From Fonsecaea monophora (Eukaryota; Ascomycota; Eurotiomycetes; Chaetothyriales; Herpotrichiellaceae), in contig NW_019174014.1 of assembly GCF_001642475.1 (NCBI RefSeq), positions 1 to 64,000 of the forward strand: a DNA stretch of 64,000 bases. Reading direction: 5' to 3'. The notes under the pieces are model-generated. The model searched no databases, had not been told where the DNA came from, and worked only from the letters and a program-made list of their open reading frames with translations. Below are positions 23,325 to 33,944 of the stretch, piece after piece (the stretch's first letter is position 1; the number at the start of each line of letters is the position of its first letter). Both the position numbers and the translations under genes were made by a program.

Positions 23325-25174
23325 TTTGAACGTAGACTTCCGCAGGGCTTGGAAGCAACCACTGGAACTGAAGAAGTAATCGAGAAATATGCACTGTAAT
23401 TGATTTGAAGGGCTGGCAGTCCCATATAAGACTGCCATTCCGGGGGTGGAACTACATGTGCAATAAAGGGCGTGTTGGCCCTCCACGCGCGTTGGAACGC
23501 ATATTGAGCTAACTCTATCTGATTTGGGGGAGCTTGAACGGTTGTACAGGAAGAAGCTGAGATGCCCGAGACCTGATCGTGCCACTCCCATGCTAGTATT
23601 GTGACTGACCTTTTCCCCTAGACCGAGTCTCATGCTTCAGACGCACCTAAAAGAGAAGAAGACCGAGAAACCATCGTAGTAAAGGTGGGCCAGTAGACAA
23701 CCGTATGAAACTTGAGTTCATGGCGGAAGCGAGCTTTCCACCATTTCGAGACTCTCTTGTATACCATTCACCTTTTGTTTCGGTAAGATTTGACGTCAAT
23801 CATGCACCGGCAGTGACAAGAAACTCACTAAGGATGGCTTCAATGTGTCAAGCTTTGTCAAGCTTGGTGTAATGGAAAGCAATCTCTCACTAACTCTTGG
23901 AATTCAATCCAGAAGTCATCACTTCTCAACTACAAACATGATACTTACACTGCGCTAGAGCTATCTAGATGGGCTAAACATGGTCGTATGACCGATATCG
24001 GTCTTTTAGCTTGTTCGGGAAGAGGATATCTGCATCTCTGAGCACAGTCGACGCACCGGTGTGCGAGCTCAGGCTTGCGTGAAGCATTCTGCACGGAGAA
24101 AAGTTTGCTCTAGACCGCGGGCGTTCCATGGTCGGAAAATCCATGTAAGCGAGGACTAGAGCTAATCCTGGGTCTTAACGGAATATGCAGGTCTGTGGAA
24201 TGATTGTGGCCATTAAAAAGATGCCGAAACGCATCATCATCCTCGCATGAGCTCTCATGTGTAAGGATCATGGTCCAGATCACGAATTCAATGGCTGTCT
24301 AAGTTTGACGGTTAACTTTAAACGGAAAGCGCTGCCTTCGAGAGCTCTGTACGCTCAGTCTACGCGCGAAGAGTGGAATAGTGCTCAAATCGTACCCAGG
24401 GTGACTTCCGCTGGACCGTACGCGGTGAATGTGTGCGCCAGGCGTCCGTTAGGGAGGGGCATCCAAACCGGGGAGTATTATTTGACGAAAGATATGGTAG
24501 CAAGTGGAAATGATGTCGGGTTGGAAAACCTAGAAGACACTGGCCTTCACACGCTGTTCGTTTTTTTTCGCGTATGGCACTGACCGTGCTGAGGTGGCAG
24601 AGAGATCTGATGGTCTGTGGCTGCCTGGGGGAACAATACGTTCACCGGTCATCTCCAGCCGAATGAAGTGCGGGTCATTCGAATCAACAAGAACACTCAA
24701 ATGCCTGTAAAGATTTTGGAATGCTTTACTCAAACTTCGTTGGCCTAGGGTAGGTGAATCCCACGTCTCGGACCAAGCGCAAGGATGTAGTGAAACCCCC
24801 TAGTCCAAGTTCGAATAATCTTATCTAATCGATTGTATGTTGGCTAATCATATCTGATAATCAGTTATCTGATCAAACCGTTCAGCCAGCACTACTGTAA
24901 GTGCTAGGGTATTGCAGGATCAGGATCCCTGGAATTTACACCCGATGTCGGTGCTCGTGGGGTCAACGGAGCTGCGCGGCCTGCCGATCGCTTACACAGC
25001 TGCGACCTGGAACCGCTTGGACGATGGAAGATGATGGGGATTCAAGCTTTGAACTAAGCTTGTCAAACTGGAGGTAAAACTTAGGAAAGTAAAGCCAAGG
25101 CTTTCTAGGGAAAAGCGGTTACACTACCCTGACCCACTGTGCTAGTAGACTAACAGATTCACGTAGTTGTTATA
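23325..25174. other. intergenic, upstream of ferric reductase
   Basis: The 1.85 kb hold no convincing gene. Short frames exist on both strands (the longest is 108 codons at 24,257-24,583) but they lack family resemblance or splice support. It is probably the reductase promoter plus spacer. Confidence 0.5.
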
Positions 25175-25690
25175 GTGCCATCGATCCAGGGATCTCGGGG
25201 GCTGAATCGACACATCAAAAATTCTAAGATCATCAGACCATTCGCTTCCTCTACTATTCCGGCTAGATGCTACTCTTCACACTCTACATTCACTCCACCG
25301 CCCACAAGCGCGCTGGACCATCTTCACAAGAGCTTCTTGACGAGTTCTCCGCTATCGGCGTGGACAAGCCCTGGACTCATAGAGCCTCCCACTCTCTGGT
25401 GGCGCATTACGTTTCTCTATAGACTCTACCAGTTGCTGCAAACCTGCTCTCTACGCGCCTTGTCCACAACAGGGCAAGTCAAAATGAACGCAGGAGTATA
25501 GCTCCTACACAAGTTTTCCGCGATACCCGTCGTCTGCCCAAAGACGCCATGGCCGTACCATTCTTTGGTCTAAATACCACTTTTCTCGCGCAAATAACGC
25601 GATCTTTGCTGTTATTGGAAAGATCTTGGCGCAACAGCCACCATTTTCCTGCGTTCATTCGAGGTCAAAGTCCTCGATAGGCTCAAGTAG
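25175..25690 (+). pseudogene. possible frameshifted gene fragment
   Basis: The frame from 25,175 reads coherently for about 108 codons (aromatic-rich, with a Leu-Trp-Trp-Arg string and an Arg-Cys-Tyr-Ser-Ser stretch like the end of a mitochondrial presequence). It stops at 25,499. Protein-like sequence then resumes in another frame from 25,513 (an Asp-Thr-Arg-Arg-Leu-Pro string) to about 25,680. There is no ATG (the frame begins at GTG), and no intron of plausible size joins the two parts. I do not recognise the family. It may be a decayed gene, or a real gene whose 5' exons I failed to find. Confidence 0.3.
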
Positions 25691-25878
25691 GGTCGCCGGG
25701 ACCACTGACCAGAACCAAATATCGGCGACGTTGCCGAACTCTGGCTGTATATGAATCCTGCCAGTGGCATTCTGGTCAGTGGTCAAACTATTTCCTCTGC
25801 CGAGGTCTCATCTCCTTTTCTGTCCTGTGCTGGGCCAAACATCACGGATTTGCTGTTGACAATCTAGCCTTCACTGCG

Positions 25879-27006
25879 ATGTTGCTCGAAATATTGGCCA
25901 CCCTCACCACGCTCGCTGGGGCCACCCTGGGCCAAAGCTCACCAGATCTGGCCACTGTTCTCAACACTACTGACGGGACTTCCACCCTTGGCCAAGTTGT
26001 TTCTCAATCCCCAGGATTCTTGGAAGCCATATCTGGGAAGACGAATCTCACCTTCCTCGCCCCGAACGACACAGCCATTGCCCTGTGGCTAAATTCTTCT
26101 CAGGGACAAGCAGCCTCGGACGCCGGGGACGATTACCTTACCAATCTCTTACTGTATCACACAATCAATGGAGGATACAATAACATCTCAGACTACTTTG
26201 TCGCTCACACCCTCTTGACTTCCAACACCCTCACAAATGTATCGGGTGGCCAATTTATAGCGGGTTACTACGACGACGATGACAATGTGACCACATTCCT
26301 CAGTGGAGACTACAACGACTCCAGTGCTGGTGTGACTCCCCTGTCCTTTGCCCAGGGATGGATCTACATCATCGACAGTGTACTATCGGTTCCACAGATC
26401 TTTAGTGAGGTCGCGGTTGCGGACGACTTCAACGGGACTTCGTTCGTTGCGGCTCTTGATAGTACCGGACTAACGGAACAGTTCAACTCACTCCATGACG
26501 CCACATACTTTGTTCCTTATGACTCAGGCTGGTCCCTTGTGGAGGATGCCCTATCGCAACTCAGCAAGGACAATTTGACGGAGGTGCTCAAATACCACGC
26601 TTGCGAGCAGATCTTACTTTTCGACGACTGGGCCAATGGCACCCAAGTGACTACACTGACGGGTGAGACTGTCACCTTCACGCAAACACCCGACGAGGAG
26701 TGGTTCATCAACAATGCCGGCGTCAGTTCCGTCAACCTCTTTTCCTCTGGAGGAGTTATTGTGCTTATTGACAGCGTGATGAACCCTTATAAAGGCTTTG
26801 CGCAACCGCTGAATGGCACTGATGGAGATGGTGTCCCTGCATGGCCGGTCACAAATGCCACCAGCACGGAAGCAGCTAGTTCGAGCACCGTATCTGCCAC
26901 AGGAAGCATTGCTACTGCTACCTATTCTGGTGCCGCCGTACCGCTGAGGACAGAATCTGTTGGTTTGGCTGTGTTCCTCGGGTATGCTGCATTGGCTATT
27001 CTTTGA
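25879..27006 (+). CDS. fasciclin (FAS1) domain cell-surface protein
   Basis: The gene is a single exon of 375 aa. A signal peptide (residues 1-18) is followed by two FAS1 domains (about 20-170 and 175-305). The first has the usual Thr-Phe-Leu-Ala-Pro-Asn-Asp motif, and each ends with a Val-Ile-Asp/Ile-Ile-Asp-Ser-Val strand. More than ten Asn-x-Ser/Thr sites suggest heavy N-glycosylation. A Ser/Thr/Ala-rich linker (about 320-350) leads to a hydrophobic C-terminus, the layout of a GPI-anchored protein. FAS1 proteins mediate cell adhesion or wall interactions; in fungi their ligands are mostly unknown. It is tail-to-tail with the next gene. Confidence 0.88.
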   Translation: MLLEILATLTTLAGATLGQSSPDLATVLNTTDGTSTLGQVVSQSPGFLEAISGKTNLTFLAPNDTAIALWLNSSQGQAASDAGDDYLTNLLLYHTINGGYNNISDYFVAHTLLTSNTLTNVSGGQFIAGYYDDDDNVTTFLSGDYNDSSAGVTPLSFAQGWIYIIDSVLSVPQIFSEVAVADDFNGTSFVAALDSTGLTEQFNSLHDATYFVPYDSGWSLVEDALSQLSKDNLTEVLKYHACEQILLFDDWANGTQVTTLTGETVTFTQTPDEEWFINNAGVSSVNLFSSGGVIVLIDSVMNPYKGFAQPLNGTDGDGVPAWPVTNATSTEAASSSTVSATGSIATATYSGAAVPLRTESVGLAVFLGYAALAIL

Positions 27007-27356
27007 TTCGCGATACTGCACGAGGTTGCGGCATAGCATCGACATCTTGGGATGGGAGGTGGAAGTACGCGAGATCCTACATCCGATCGCTTTCGGCAAG
27101 GTGATAAGAACGAATGTCGGCCTAGCTAATAATGAATTATTTCACCACTCAGTTGAAACATTTTCGAAGCCATTGACGTGTAGGGAGAGTGATCTTGATA
27201 TCGATAGGCAGTATTCTTTGAACTTGTTGTTGATCGATTGCCAAGTTGGAAGGTGAGTGTACTCTTCTATGTTGATATCAGTCAGCGTCGAAGGGAAAGG
27301 GCTATCCTCTCTCGGTGCACTTTGCGAAGCTGCGACAGTCTGAAGATCCCATAGCC
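27007..27356. other. convergent intergenic spacer
   Basis: The 350 bp lie between the stop codons of the fasciclin gene and the DUF3425 gene. No gene or strong hairpin was seen; it presumably holds both 3' untranslated regions. Confidence 0.5.
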
Positions 27357-28636
27357 CTATATATCCCAGCTTTGGGACGAAGCCTCGACTAGTTTCGACA
27401 GATCGACTTGGATAACGTAGGAGTCGCCAATTTCGCAGACTAAGCGGTCCAGGTGCTCGTCGGTATACGCAAGTAGAATCCGATCTCTTAGAGATGGAAA
27501 CGGTATGCAGTCGATGATCGCAGCGTGTAAGCTAGACTGTTGAAGGAGACTCGGTCGGTAAGATGGGTCGAGATCGGCGGACGTCTCTGGGCTTGCGTTG
27601 ATCCGCCGCATGGTCAGCTTTCCAAGTCGGTTGTGAGCACCCGTATAGGTATAGAAGCTCATCATTGGCGGCCACATCGAGCATATGAATCCTGACAATA
27701 TGAGGTCTACAGAGGAGCGAAGGCTGTTGTCCAGTCAGCCCAGATGCAAAGGAAAGGCTCAAGCCGCAGCCCATCTAGCATGTAACTCACCTATTCATGT
27801 CATCGTGCAGCTGATATTTCATTTCATTCCATTTTCGCTTGATACAGGATTCGAACGCGATAATGTGAGCAGAGTCTGATGAGTTGGCTCCAGGCTAGTT
27901 TTGCTTCGTAGCTGTTGAGATGGAATTCGGTATTTGCGGATGATCGGTTTACAAAACAGACCTCTTTCCCCGAGTCTGTTTGCTGAAAGCAGCCAAACCC
28001 AATTCCGGAAGATGTGAGATCATGAAGCAGGTCTGGGAACAGTGTGGAAGAAATATCCGGAAGGGTAGTCGGGTCCTCATTGCGGCGGATGATCTCTACC
28101 GGTCCAAGGTCCGATATACGGTTGTTAGTTTGCGGCAACGTTATGTCTGTTGTGGGTGATATAAGTGAGCTATCGACCTGTTGGATATCGCAACCGAAGT
28201 CCAGTCTATGAGAGTAGACAGAATCCTCGATACATTTATCCGCTTCTCCATCTCTTGGCACATCAAGCTCCGACTTGTCGACGTCTGAGCCTAGCAATCT
28301 GCTGTAGGTGATGGCTACCCCGTCAAGCTGGTTAGCGGAAACAAAGCAGGAAGTTGAGATGTTGATTCAAGGTGCTGAGAATACCTTCTCGTAAAGTACG
28401 CCTGTGATGTCGGCGGATACACCCTCTAAAGACGCCTGGGTGCTCCGAAGCTTCTTGCGACACTCCAGCAGCTGATCGCGCAAAACGCGATTTTCTTCCT
28501 CAAGCGCCACCATTCGGGATGTTTCTGGCTTTTCGGCGATCTGAAGCCGTTTTTCGGGTTCCATCACATATATCTTTCGCGGAAGGCTTTTTGGCATAGG
28601 CGATTCCGAAGTTTCCTGGCCAAACTCGCTTAGCAT
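27357..28636 (-). CDS. leucine-zipper / DUF3425 family transcription regulator
   Basis: The four-exon model 28636-28385, 28327-27953, 27894-27791 and 27723-27357 gives 365 aa in frame. Near the N-terminus (about 40-70) a leucine zipper-like helix is visible (Leu-Glu-Glu-Glu-Asn then Leu-x6 spacing). The C-terminal 60 residues show the DUF3425 pattern: Ile-Asp-Cys-Ile-Pro-Phe-Pro-Ser-Leu-Arg-Asp. DUF3425 usually follows a bZIP domain in fungal regulators. The basic DNA-contact region before the zipper is poor in Arg/Lys here, so either an upstream exon is missing from the model or DNA binding is altered. It is divergent from the flavin oxidoreductase gene with 894 bp between the starts. The splice site at 27,953/27,894 is the least sure. 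Confidence 0.65.
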
Positions 28637-29530
28637 GCCGCACGTCTGGGTCCATGGGTCTCAAACGGTTCGCCTCGAACAACACCTGGGCGAACGGCAA
28701 GACCAGCCATTGACTCGAAAGTCTGCAGGCAAACTGCCGCATAGGGAGGAAACCAACTTTAAATCCTGCGCGGTCCCATTGGTCGGTGCCTTTGTTCGCC
28801 TCCTTTTCAGGTAATTGATGGAGTCTCCCATCATTGATACTAGACTTCAGAAGAAGTCCGTTCGTTGGTGCACAACTGAGTGGTCAATGTCGAATTCGAA
28901 GGCAATACACATGCAGCAAATCTGATTTCAAACTTGCTGAGTATTCTAGCGCGGGGAATGCTAGTGTAACAGTGGAAACGAGAGGGACTGAGGAGTGGTC
29001 AACACACTGTAGTAGGAATAACTCCACAAACTATCCTTGTTGACCCTATTACAGCCTCGGGTAACCTATTGAGGTCATGAGAAAGGGACTTTGCCAGGAT
29101 TATTCAGGTACTTTACTGCGCACATTGGCACCACCCAGTGCCTGACTCTTTTACGAGACAATTGCTTGTTTGTGATTGGCGGGCGAGGTCTCCAGGCCTG
29201 TTGTTGTCATTGATGATGTTGCCGCGTAGGCTTATGTTATCAACGGCTGTTCTAGTGCCGAGAATCAAGGACGTGTATTTGCAAGGTCCACATTTACTTC
29301 CGGACGGATATAAATTCAGTGGCTGATGTGAGCCATAGATGCAATCGGGGTCTGGATAAGGCGTCCTGGCACGGAATAATGTAGTTCCAGCGAATCAGGA
29401 GGCTCGGAATCGGAACCGGCATAGTGGGAGTCGACTTCTGGTTCGTGGCACAGGTCAACTATAAAGACCTTGCCACTGTTCGATGTGTCCTTCATTCAGT
29501 CAGGTCAGTCTCATAGCTCCCTAGTCGATT
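28637..29530. promoter_or_regulatory. divergent promoter, DUF3425 regulator / flavin oxidoreductase
   Basis: The 894-bp region separates two outward-facing starts. Near 29,405-29,420 it has clustered CGG/CCG triplets (CGGAATCGGAACCGG), half-sites typical of Zn2Cys6 proteins, and a TATAAA-like sequence near 29,309. Whether both genes share control is inference. Confidence 0.4.
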
Positions 29531-30847
29531 ATGGTTTTCTCGCGTATACCTTCTGCAGTGGTCGACCCTGCGCCACTTGGGTCACCCATCACCTATAATT
29601 ATTCGGGGCAAACAGCAAGTAACCGATTCCTCAAAGCGGCCATGAGCGAACAGATCTCTTCATGGGACCCGACGAATCTTTTGGCGCGTGGAATTCCATC
29701 CAGGGAGGTCATCAAAGTCTATCGAAGATGGGGAGAGGGCGGTTGGGGGCATATACTAACAGGGAACATCATGGTTGCGTACGACCAGCTGGAGTCACCC
29801 GGAAACCTCATCATCCCCCCAGACGCACTGTTTGAAGGGCCAAGGTTTGAAGCATGGAAAGAATTGGCATCACAGGCCAAAAAACAGGGCAGTCTGATTT
29901 CTGGTCAAGTGAGTCATCCAGGCCGACAAACCGACATCCGACTTCAAGCAAATCCAATATCCGCAAGCGACATCCAACTGCAAACTACCATGGGCAGGTC
30001 ATTTGCAAAACCAAGACCAGCGTCGCAAGAAGACATTGATGCAGTTATCGACGCCTTTGTATATGCAGCTCAATACCTTCATGCTGCAGGCTTTGATGGT
30101 ATCCAGCTTCATGGAGCTCACGGCTATTTCTTGGCCCAGTTCCTCTCAAAGACCACCAACAAACGAACAGATCAGTATGGGGGTGGGCTAAGGAACAGAG
30201 CTCGCATTATTTTGCAAATCGCAGATGCTATTCGTGGAGAATTACCCAAGTTCCTCTTGGGGATCAAAATCAACAGTGTTGAATTCCAGGACCAAGGATT
30301 TACTCCATCTGAGGCTGTCGAACTCTGTACCCTATTGGAAGAGGCCAAGTTTGATTGGGTCGAGTTGAGTGGTGGTACATATGAGAATTTCGGACCGCTC
30401 GAGGGGAAGCAAGCAAGCACAAGGAGAAGAGAGGGGTTTTTTCTGGAGTTTGCGGAGATGATCAAGCTGCACGATACGAAGCTTTACGTGACGGGAGGGC
30501 TTCGTACAGTACAAGGGATGGTTGCAGCTTTGAGCACAGTGGATGGTGTCGGATTAGGACGTCCCGCGGCTCAAGAATTCAGCCTAGCGAAAGAAATCCT
30601 GCGGGGACAGGTGACTGGAGCAATCGAGCAACAGATAGACCAGTACAATTTCGCTCTGACGACGATCACGGCGGGCACACAGATTGGACAGGTGGGAAAA
30701 GATCAGCAACCTATCAACATGGGGATCAAGGAGAATGTCAGCATCTTGATGAAGAGCTTTGGGACCTATATGCAGGAACTCGCTGAAGGTATGTCTGGAA
30801 ATATAGTGTGGGAACCCTCTAACGCGGTACAGATGCGAATACAATGA
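29531..30847 (+). CDS. NADH:flavin oxidoreductase (old yellow enzyme-like)
   Basis: The gene is a single exon of 438 aa forming an FMN-binding TIM barrel of the NADH:flavin oxidoreductase/NADH oxidase family. The substrate-binding motif is His-Gly-Ala-His-Gly-Tyr-Phe (near residue 197), the HxxH form seen in YqjM-like ene-reductases rather than the HxxN of classical yeast OYE. It is followed by Asp-Gln-Tyr-Gly-Gly-Gly-Leu-x-Asn-Arg-Ala-Arg, the conserved loop of the family. Such enzymes reduce activated C=C bonds of enones, or nitro groups, with NAD(P)H. No targeting signal was seen (the C-terminus is Arg-Ile-Gln). It lies 520 bp upstream of the MFS transporter on the same strand, in the putative catabolic cluster. 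Confidence 0.9.
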   Translation: MVFSRIPSAVVDPAPLGSPITYNYSGQTASNRFLKAAMSEQISSWDPTNLLARGIPSREVIKVYRRWGEGGWGHILTGNIMVAYDQLESPGNLIIPPDALFEGPRFEAWKELASQAKKQGSLISGQVSHPGRQTDIRLQANPISASDIQLQTTMGRSFAKPRPASQEDIDAVIDAFVYAAQYLHAAGFDGIQLHGAHGYFLAQFLSKTTNKRTDQYGGGLRNRARIILQIADAIRGELPKFLLGIKINSVEFQDQGFTPSEAVELCTLLEEAKFDWVELSGGTYENFGPLEGKQASTRRREGFFLEFAEMIKLHDTKLYVTGGLRTVQGMVAALSTVDGVGLGRPAAQEFSLAKEILRGQVTGAIEQQIDQYNFALTTITAGTQIGQVGKDQQPINMGIKENVSILMKSFGTYMQELAEGMSGNIVWEPSNAVQMRIQ

Positions 30848-31367
30848 AACGGACAGGCTATGCCAATTTAGAGGGCTATACACCGGAGCCTTTCAGTCCA
30901 GTCAAAACATAGGACCAGATGTTGTTGTTCCAATCATCACGCTCCTGGAAAATAAAATGTCCCCCGTCTTGGAGTCGAGCCCAGAGAATGTTGACGCATC
31001 CGCCCAAGGCCTCAACTCAATTCAGGCCTAGCTCTTCGAAAAGCGGGAGGAAGAAGATGGAGTAGGTGAGAAATCCACGGACATGTTGTACAGACAAAAC
31101 TCCCCGGAGTTTTCCAGAACCATTACTCTGACCCAAGACCGCGGACTTTTCGGCTCACAAGTGGATTAACATTGGTACACCCCACGGGGTAGTCAGTATG
31201 GCTATACCACAAACGGTGTGGTTATATTTGACTCTAGTGATATGCATGTATGTAGATGCCTGAGTACAAGTACCTCCGAGTCCTTTCTGCGTCCATAAAT
31301 ATGCCCTTCATCCTAATCTTCTTCCTCGTCAAGACCCAACTCTTGCGCTGCAAGGATATCCCTCACA
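30848..31367. other. intergenic, MFS transporter promoter
   Basis: No gene is visible. The region carries the 3' end of the oxidoreductase transcript and the transporter promoter. A pyrimidine-rich stretch at about 31,305-31,340 precedes the start codon. Confidence 0.5.
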
Positions 31368-33579
31368 ATGGTTCACAAGACCACCAATCAAGATGGACTC
31401 ACATCAGCAGAGCCTCCTGTCCGTCATTACAACCAATATACTCTCCTTGTGTCCATCGGCTTATCGCTTTCGTTTCTGGCCTACGGTTATACCGGCGCTG
31501 TCATTGGCACCGTGGGTGGCCAGCCATCTTTCCTCCAGTACATGAACCTCATTACAGCCAGCAACGCCACCCAGCTTTTTGGTGCCACAAACGGACTGTA
31601 CTACGCAGGCGGTGTCTTCGGCACCATCTACGCCTCCTACGCCGCTGACCGTTGGGGCCGGAAAAACGCGTCTGTACAAGCTCAGGTTGGCCTCGTTATC
31701 GCCCAGGCCATTCAGACAGGTTCGGTTCACATAGCAATGTTTATTGTTGGCCGGTTTATAGCGGGATTTGCGTCAGTCTCCTCTCCTGAAACTTTCATCC
31801 TTGTGAGATGGTTCTCTACCTGTCCCCTCTGGCTGTCTGCAAAAGTGGATGCAGAGTCTGCTTTGGACGGAAGAGGGCAGATATATGTACAAGAAATGAA
31901 AGCTGACTCTTAGGGTATCTCGGTCTGCAGTGGATACATTACATTATGCGTCACGCCCATGTGGCTGTCCGAACTTGTTCCCCCTCGCCAGCGAGGCACT
32001 CTTATGCAGATCATTGCAATCACGCTTGGGCTCGGATACGTTGCGGCCAACTGGATCGGCTACGGCTTCTCTTTCTACACTGGAAAGGTTCTTGCGTTCC
32101 GCCCAATTTTAGGTACGGTTTATACATCGAGTACGACGAAGAAGGAAACCCCTGCTGATCATCACATCCATTCTCCAGCTCTCGGCATGGTCGTTCCTGT
32201 CATCTGCATCATTCTCTTCATATGGCTCCCTGAAAGCCCACGGTGGCTTATAATGAAAGATCGTCATCCAGAAGCTCATGCGCTACTACGCCGCCTGCAT
32301 CGATCACCAGTCGATAAAGACGACTCTTTTGCCGATGTCGAGTACTATCAAATCTCTAGGCAGGCCGCCGTTGATGCCAACCTTGACCTCTCTTGGAAGT
32401 CAATGATCTCGACCCGCCCGATGACATTACGGACGGCGTTTGGAATTGTGTGGCCAGCAATGACCGCAACATCGGGGGTGAATGTTGTTGTTAGTAAGTA
32501 TTGACCCCGACCACATACCGTGAGGCTAGCAGCATCTATCATGTTACTATATCTCAGTCGACATTGTTATCTCACCTGTATTCCATGCGAAGTTTGGGCT
32601 CTCAAACCTCACAGCCCTCTGCCTGAATCACCTGAGGTGAGCTGACCTGACCATCTCACAGACTATGGTCCGCTCCTGTACAGCCTGCTTGGCTTCTCCT
32701 CCGACAAACAGCTTATATATCAAGGCGGCTGGGCAACATTGAACTGGGGCGGCAACGTCATCGGCATTTTTATCATTGATCGATTCAATCGACCGGGATA
32801 TTCAATCACCGGCTTCGTGGGCGTGACCTGCTGTCTCCTCGTCGAAGCTATCATCGTGGCAACTTCGTTAGACAATGGTACCGACTCAGTGCTACGTTTG
32901 GGCGTGGCGTCCATCTTTCTTTTCGGCGCATTCTTCGGCTGCTTCATCGACGGATTGCTCTTTACGTGGGTGGGAGAGGTGTTTCCTACGCCATACCGTG
33001 CAAAGGGCTACACCATAGCCCTGGCGACACAGGCTCTGTTCAATATTATATGGACCGAGGCCGCACCGACGGCTTTCGCGTAAGTGACGCAGTCATCATC
33101 TCGTCGTGCGGATGTGAAGGTGGTGTGGTGATCACCGCACAAGAGCCAGACGCTGACATTGAGGCAGTAATATCAAATGGGGTTACTATATCGTCTTCAT
33201 CGTCCTGAACGCCATCTCAGTTGTTGTTATCTGGCTTTTCTTCCCCAACACAAGAGGTCTGGCCTTGGAAGAGGTGGGCGCGATATTTGGTGTAAGTTAT
33301 CCCAGACAGTTCTGTATTCGCTGCTTCACCATCCAAGTCTTGTTCCACATCATTTCAAAGTATTCCCTTCACATCAAAATTACAAACCAAATTGGTATAA
33401 ATGCGTGTCTGACCTTCATCCAGGACGGTGATCGCATCGCGGTGTATCAGCGTGATATCGACCTGAGCACCCTCCAAACCGAGGTGGCAGTGATCGACAA
33501 GGAGCACGGATTCTCTGGGAAAGAGTTGAGGGTAGAGGCTCAGCACATCGAGGCGACAGAAGAGAAGACGTCCGGCTAG
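31368..33579 (+). CDS. MFS sugar-type transporter
   Basis: Six exons (31368-31771, 31931-32112, 32179-32493, 32662-33079, 33168-33291, 33424-33579) give 532 aa. It is a 12-helix major facilitator of the sugar transporter family. Marks are Asp-Arg-Trp-Gly-Arg-Lys after helix 2, Gly-Arg-Phe-Ile-Ala-Gly in helix 4, Pro-Glu-Ser-Pro-Arg-Trp-Leu after helix 6 and Gly-Val-Asn-Val-Val-Val-Asn-Tyr-Gly-Pro at helix 7 across the third intron. Introns 1 and 3 are long for this genome (159 and 168 nt). Substrates of this family include hexoses, disaccharides, quinate and other small polar compounds; the sequence does not tell which. It sits inside the enzyme/regulator block and is the likely importer of its substrate. 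Confidence 0.88.
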
Positions 33580-33944
33580 ACTCCGAAAAGGATGTCTGCG
33601 AGAACTGGAATAGTCGTAGGATTTTCGACTGCGGCCTATTTAAGAGAGACGAGGCGTGTACGTTGGTTGGGTATGTGGTTAATGATAGTTTGTGTCCCAG
33701 TGACGACAGAGTGGCATGAAAGTGAAGGTGATATCGCTGTGTGCAATGGCATTACGAAAGGCATTAACTAAGGAGGAACGACAGAGCCTGACGTGGTTTC
33801 GAAGATATTTGGCGACATGAATCTCCCAGGATCTGAGAGTCTCGACTTTGAAGCAAATCAATTGTGGAATCTGACGATCCTGCTCTCCGCAGCGGTGATT
33901 GATTTTCTCATGCTCAGGGCTTGCCAACTTTTCGGTCGTGGAGG
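33580..33944. other. convergent intergenic spacer
   Basis: The 365 bp lie between the transporter and regulator stop codons. No gene or clear repeat is visible. Confidence 0.5.

Noticed and set aside
24257..24583. 108-codon plus-strand frame between ferric reductase and the fasciclin gene
   Set aside because: No family resemblance, no supporting splice signals or promoter features, and it is overlapped by an antisense frame of similar quality.
26614..27099. 161-codon minus-strand frame opposite the fasciclin gene
   Set aside because: It is antisense to a clear FAS1 protein, lacks family resemblance and follows from the codon usage of the real gene.
32558..32636. Extra coding exon inside intron 3 of the MFS transporter
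   Set aside because: It has splice-like borders and reads open, but including it breaks the downstream frame, while skipping it restores the conserved helix 7 sequence exactly.
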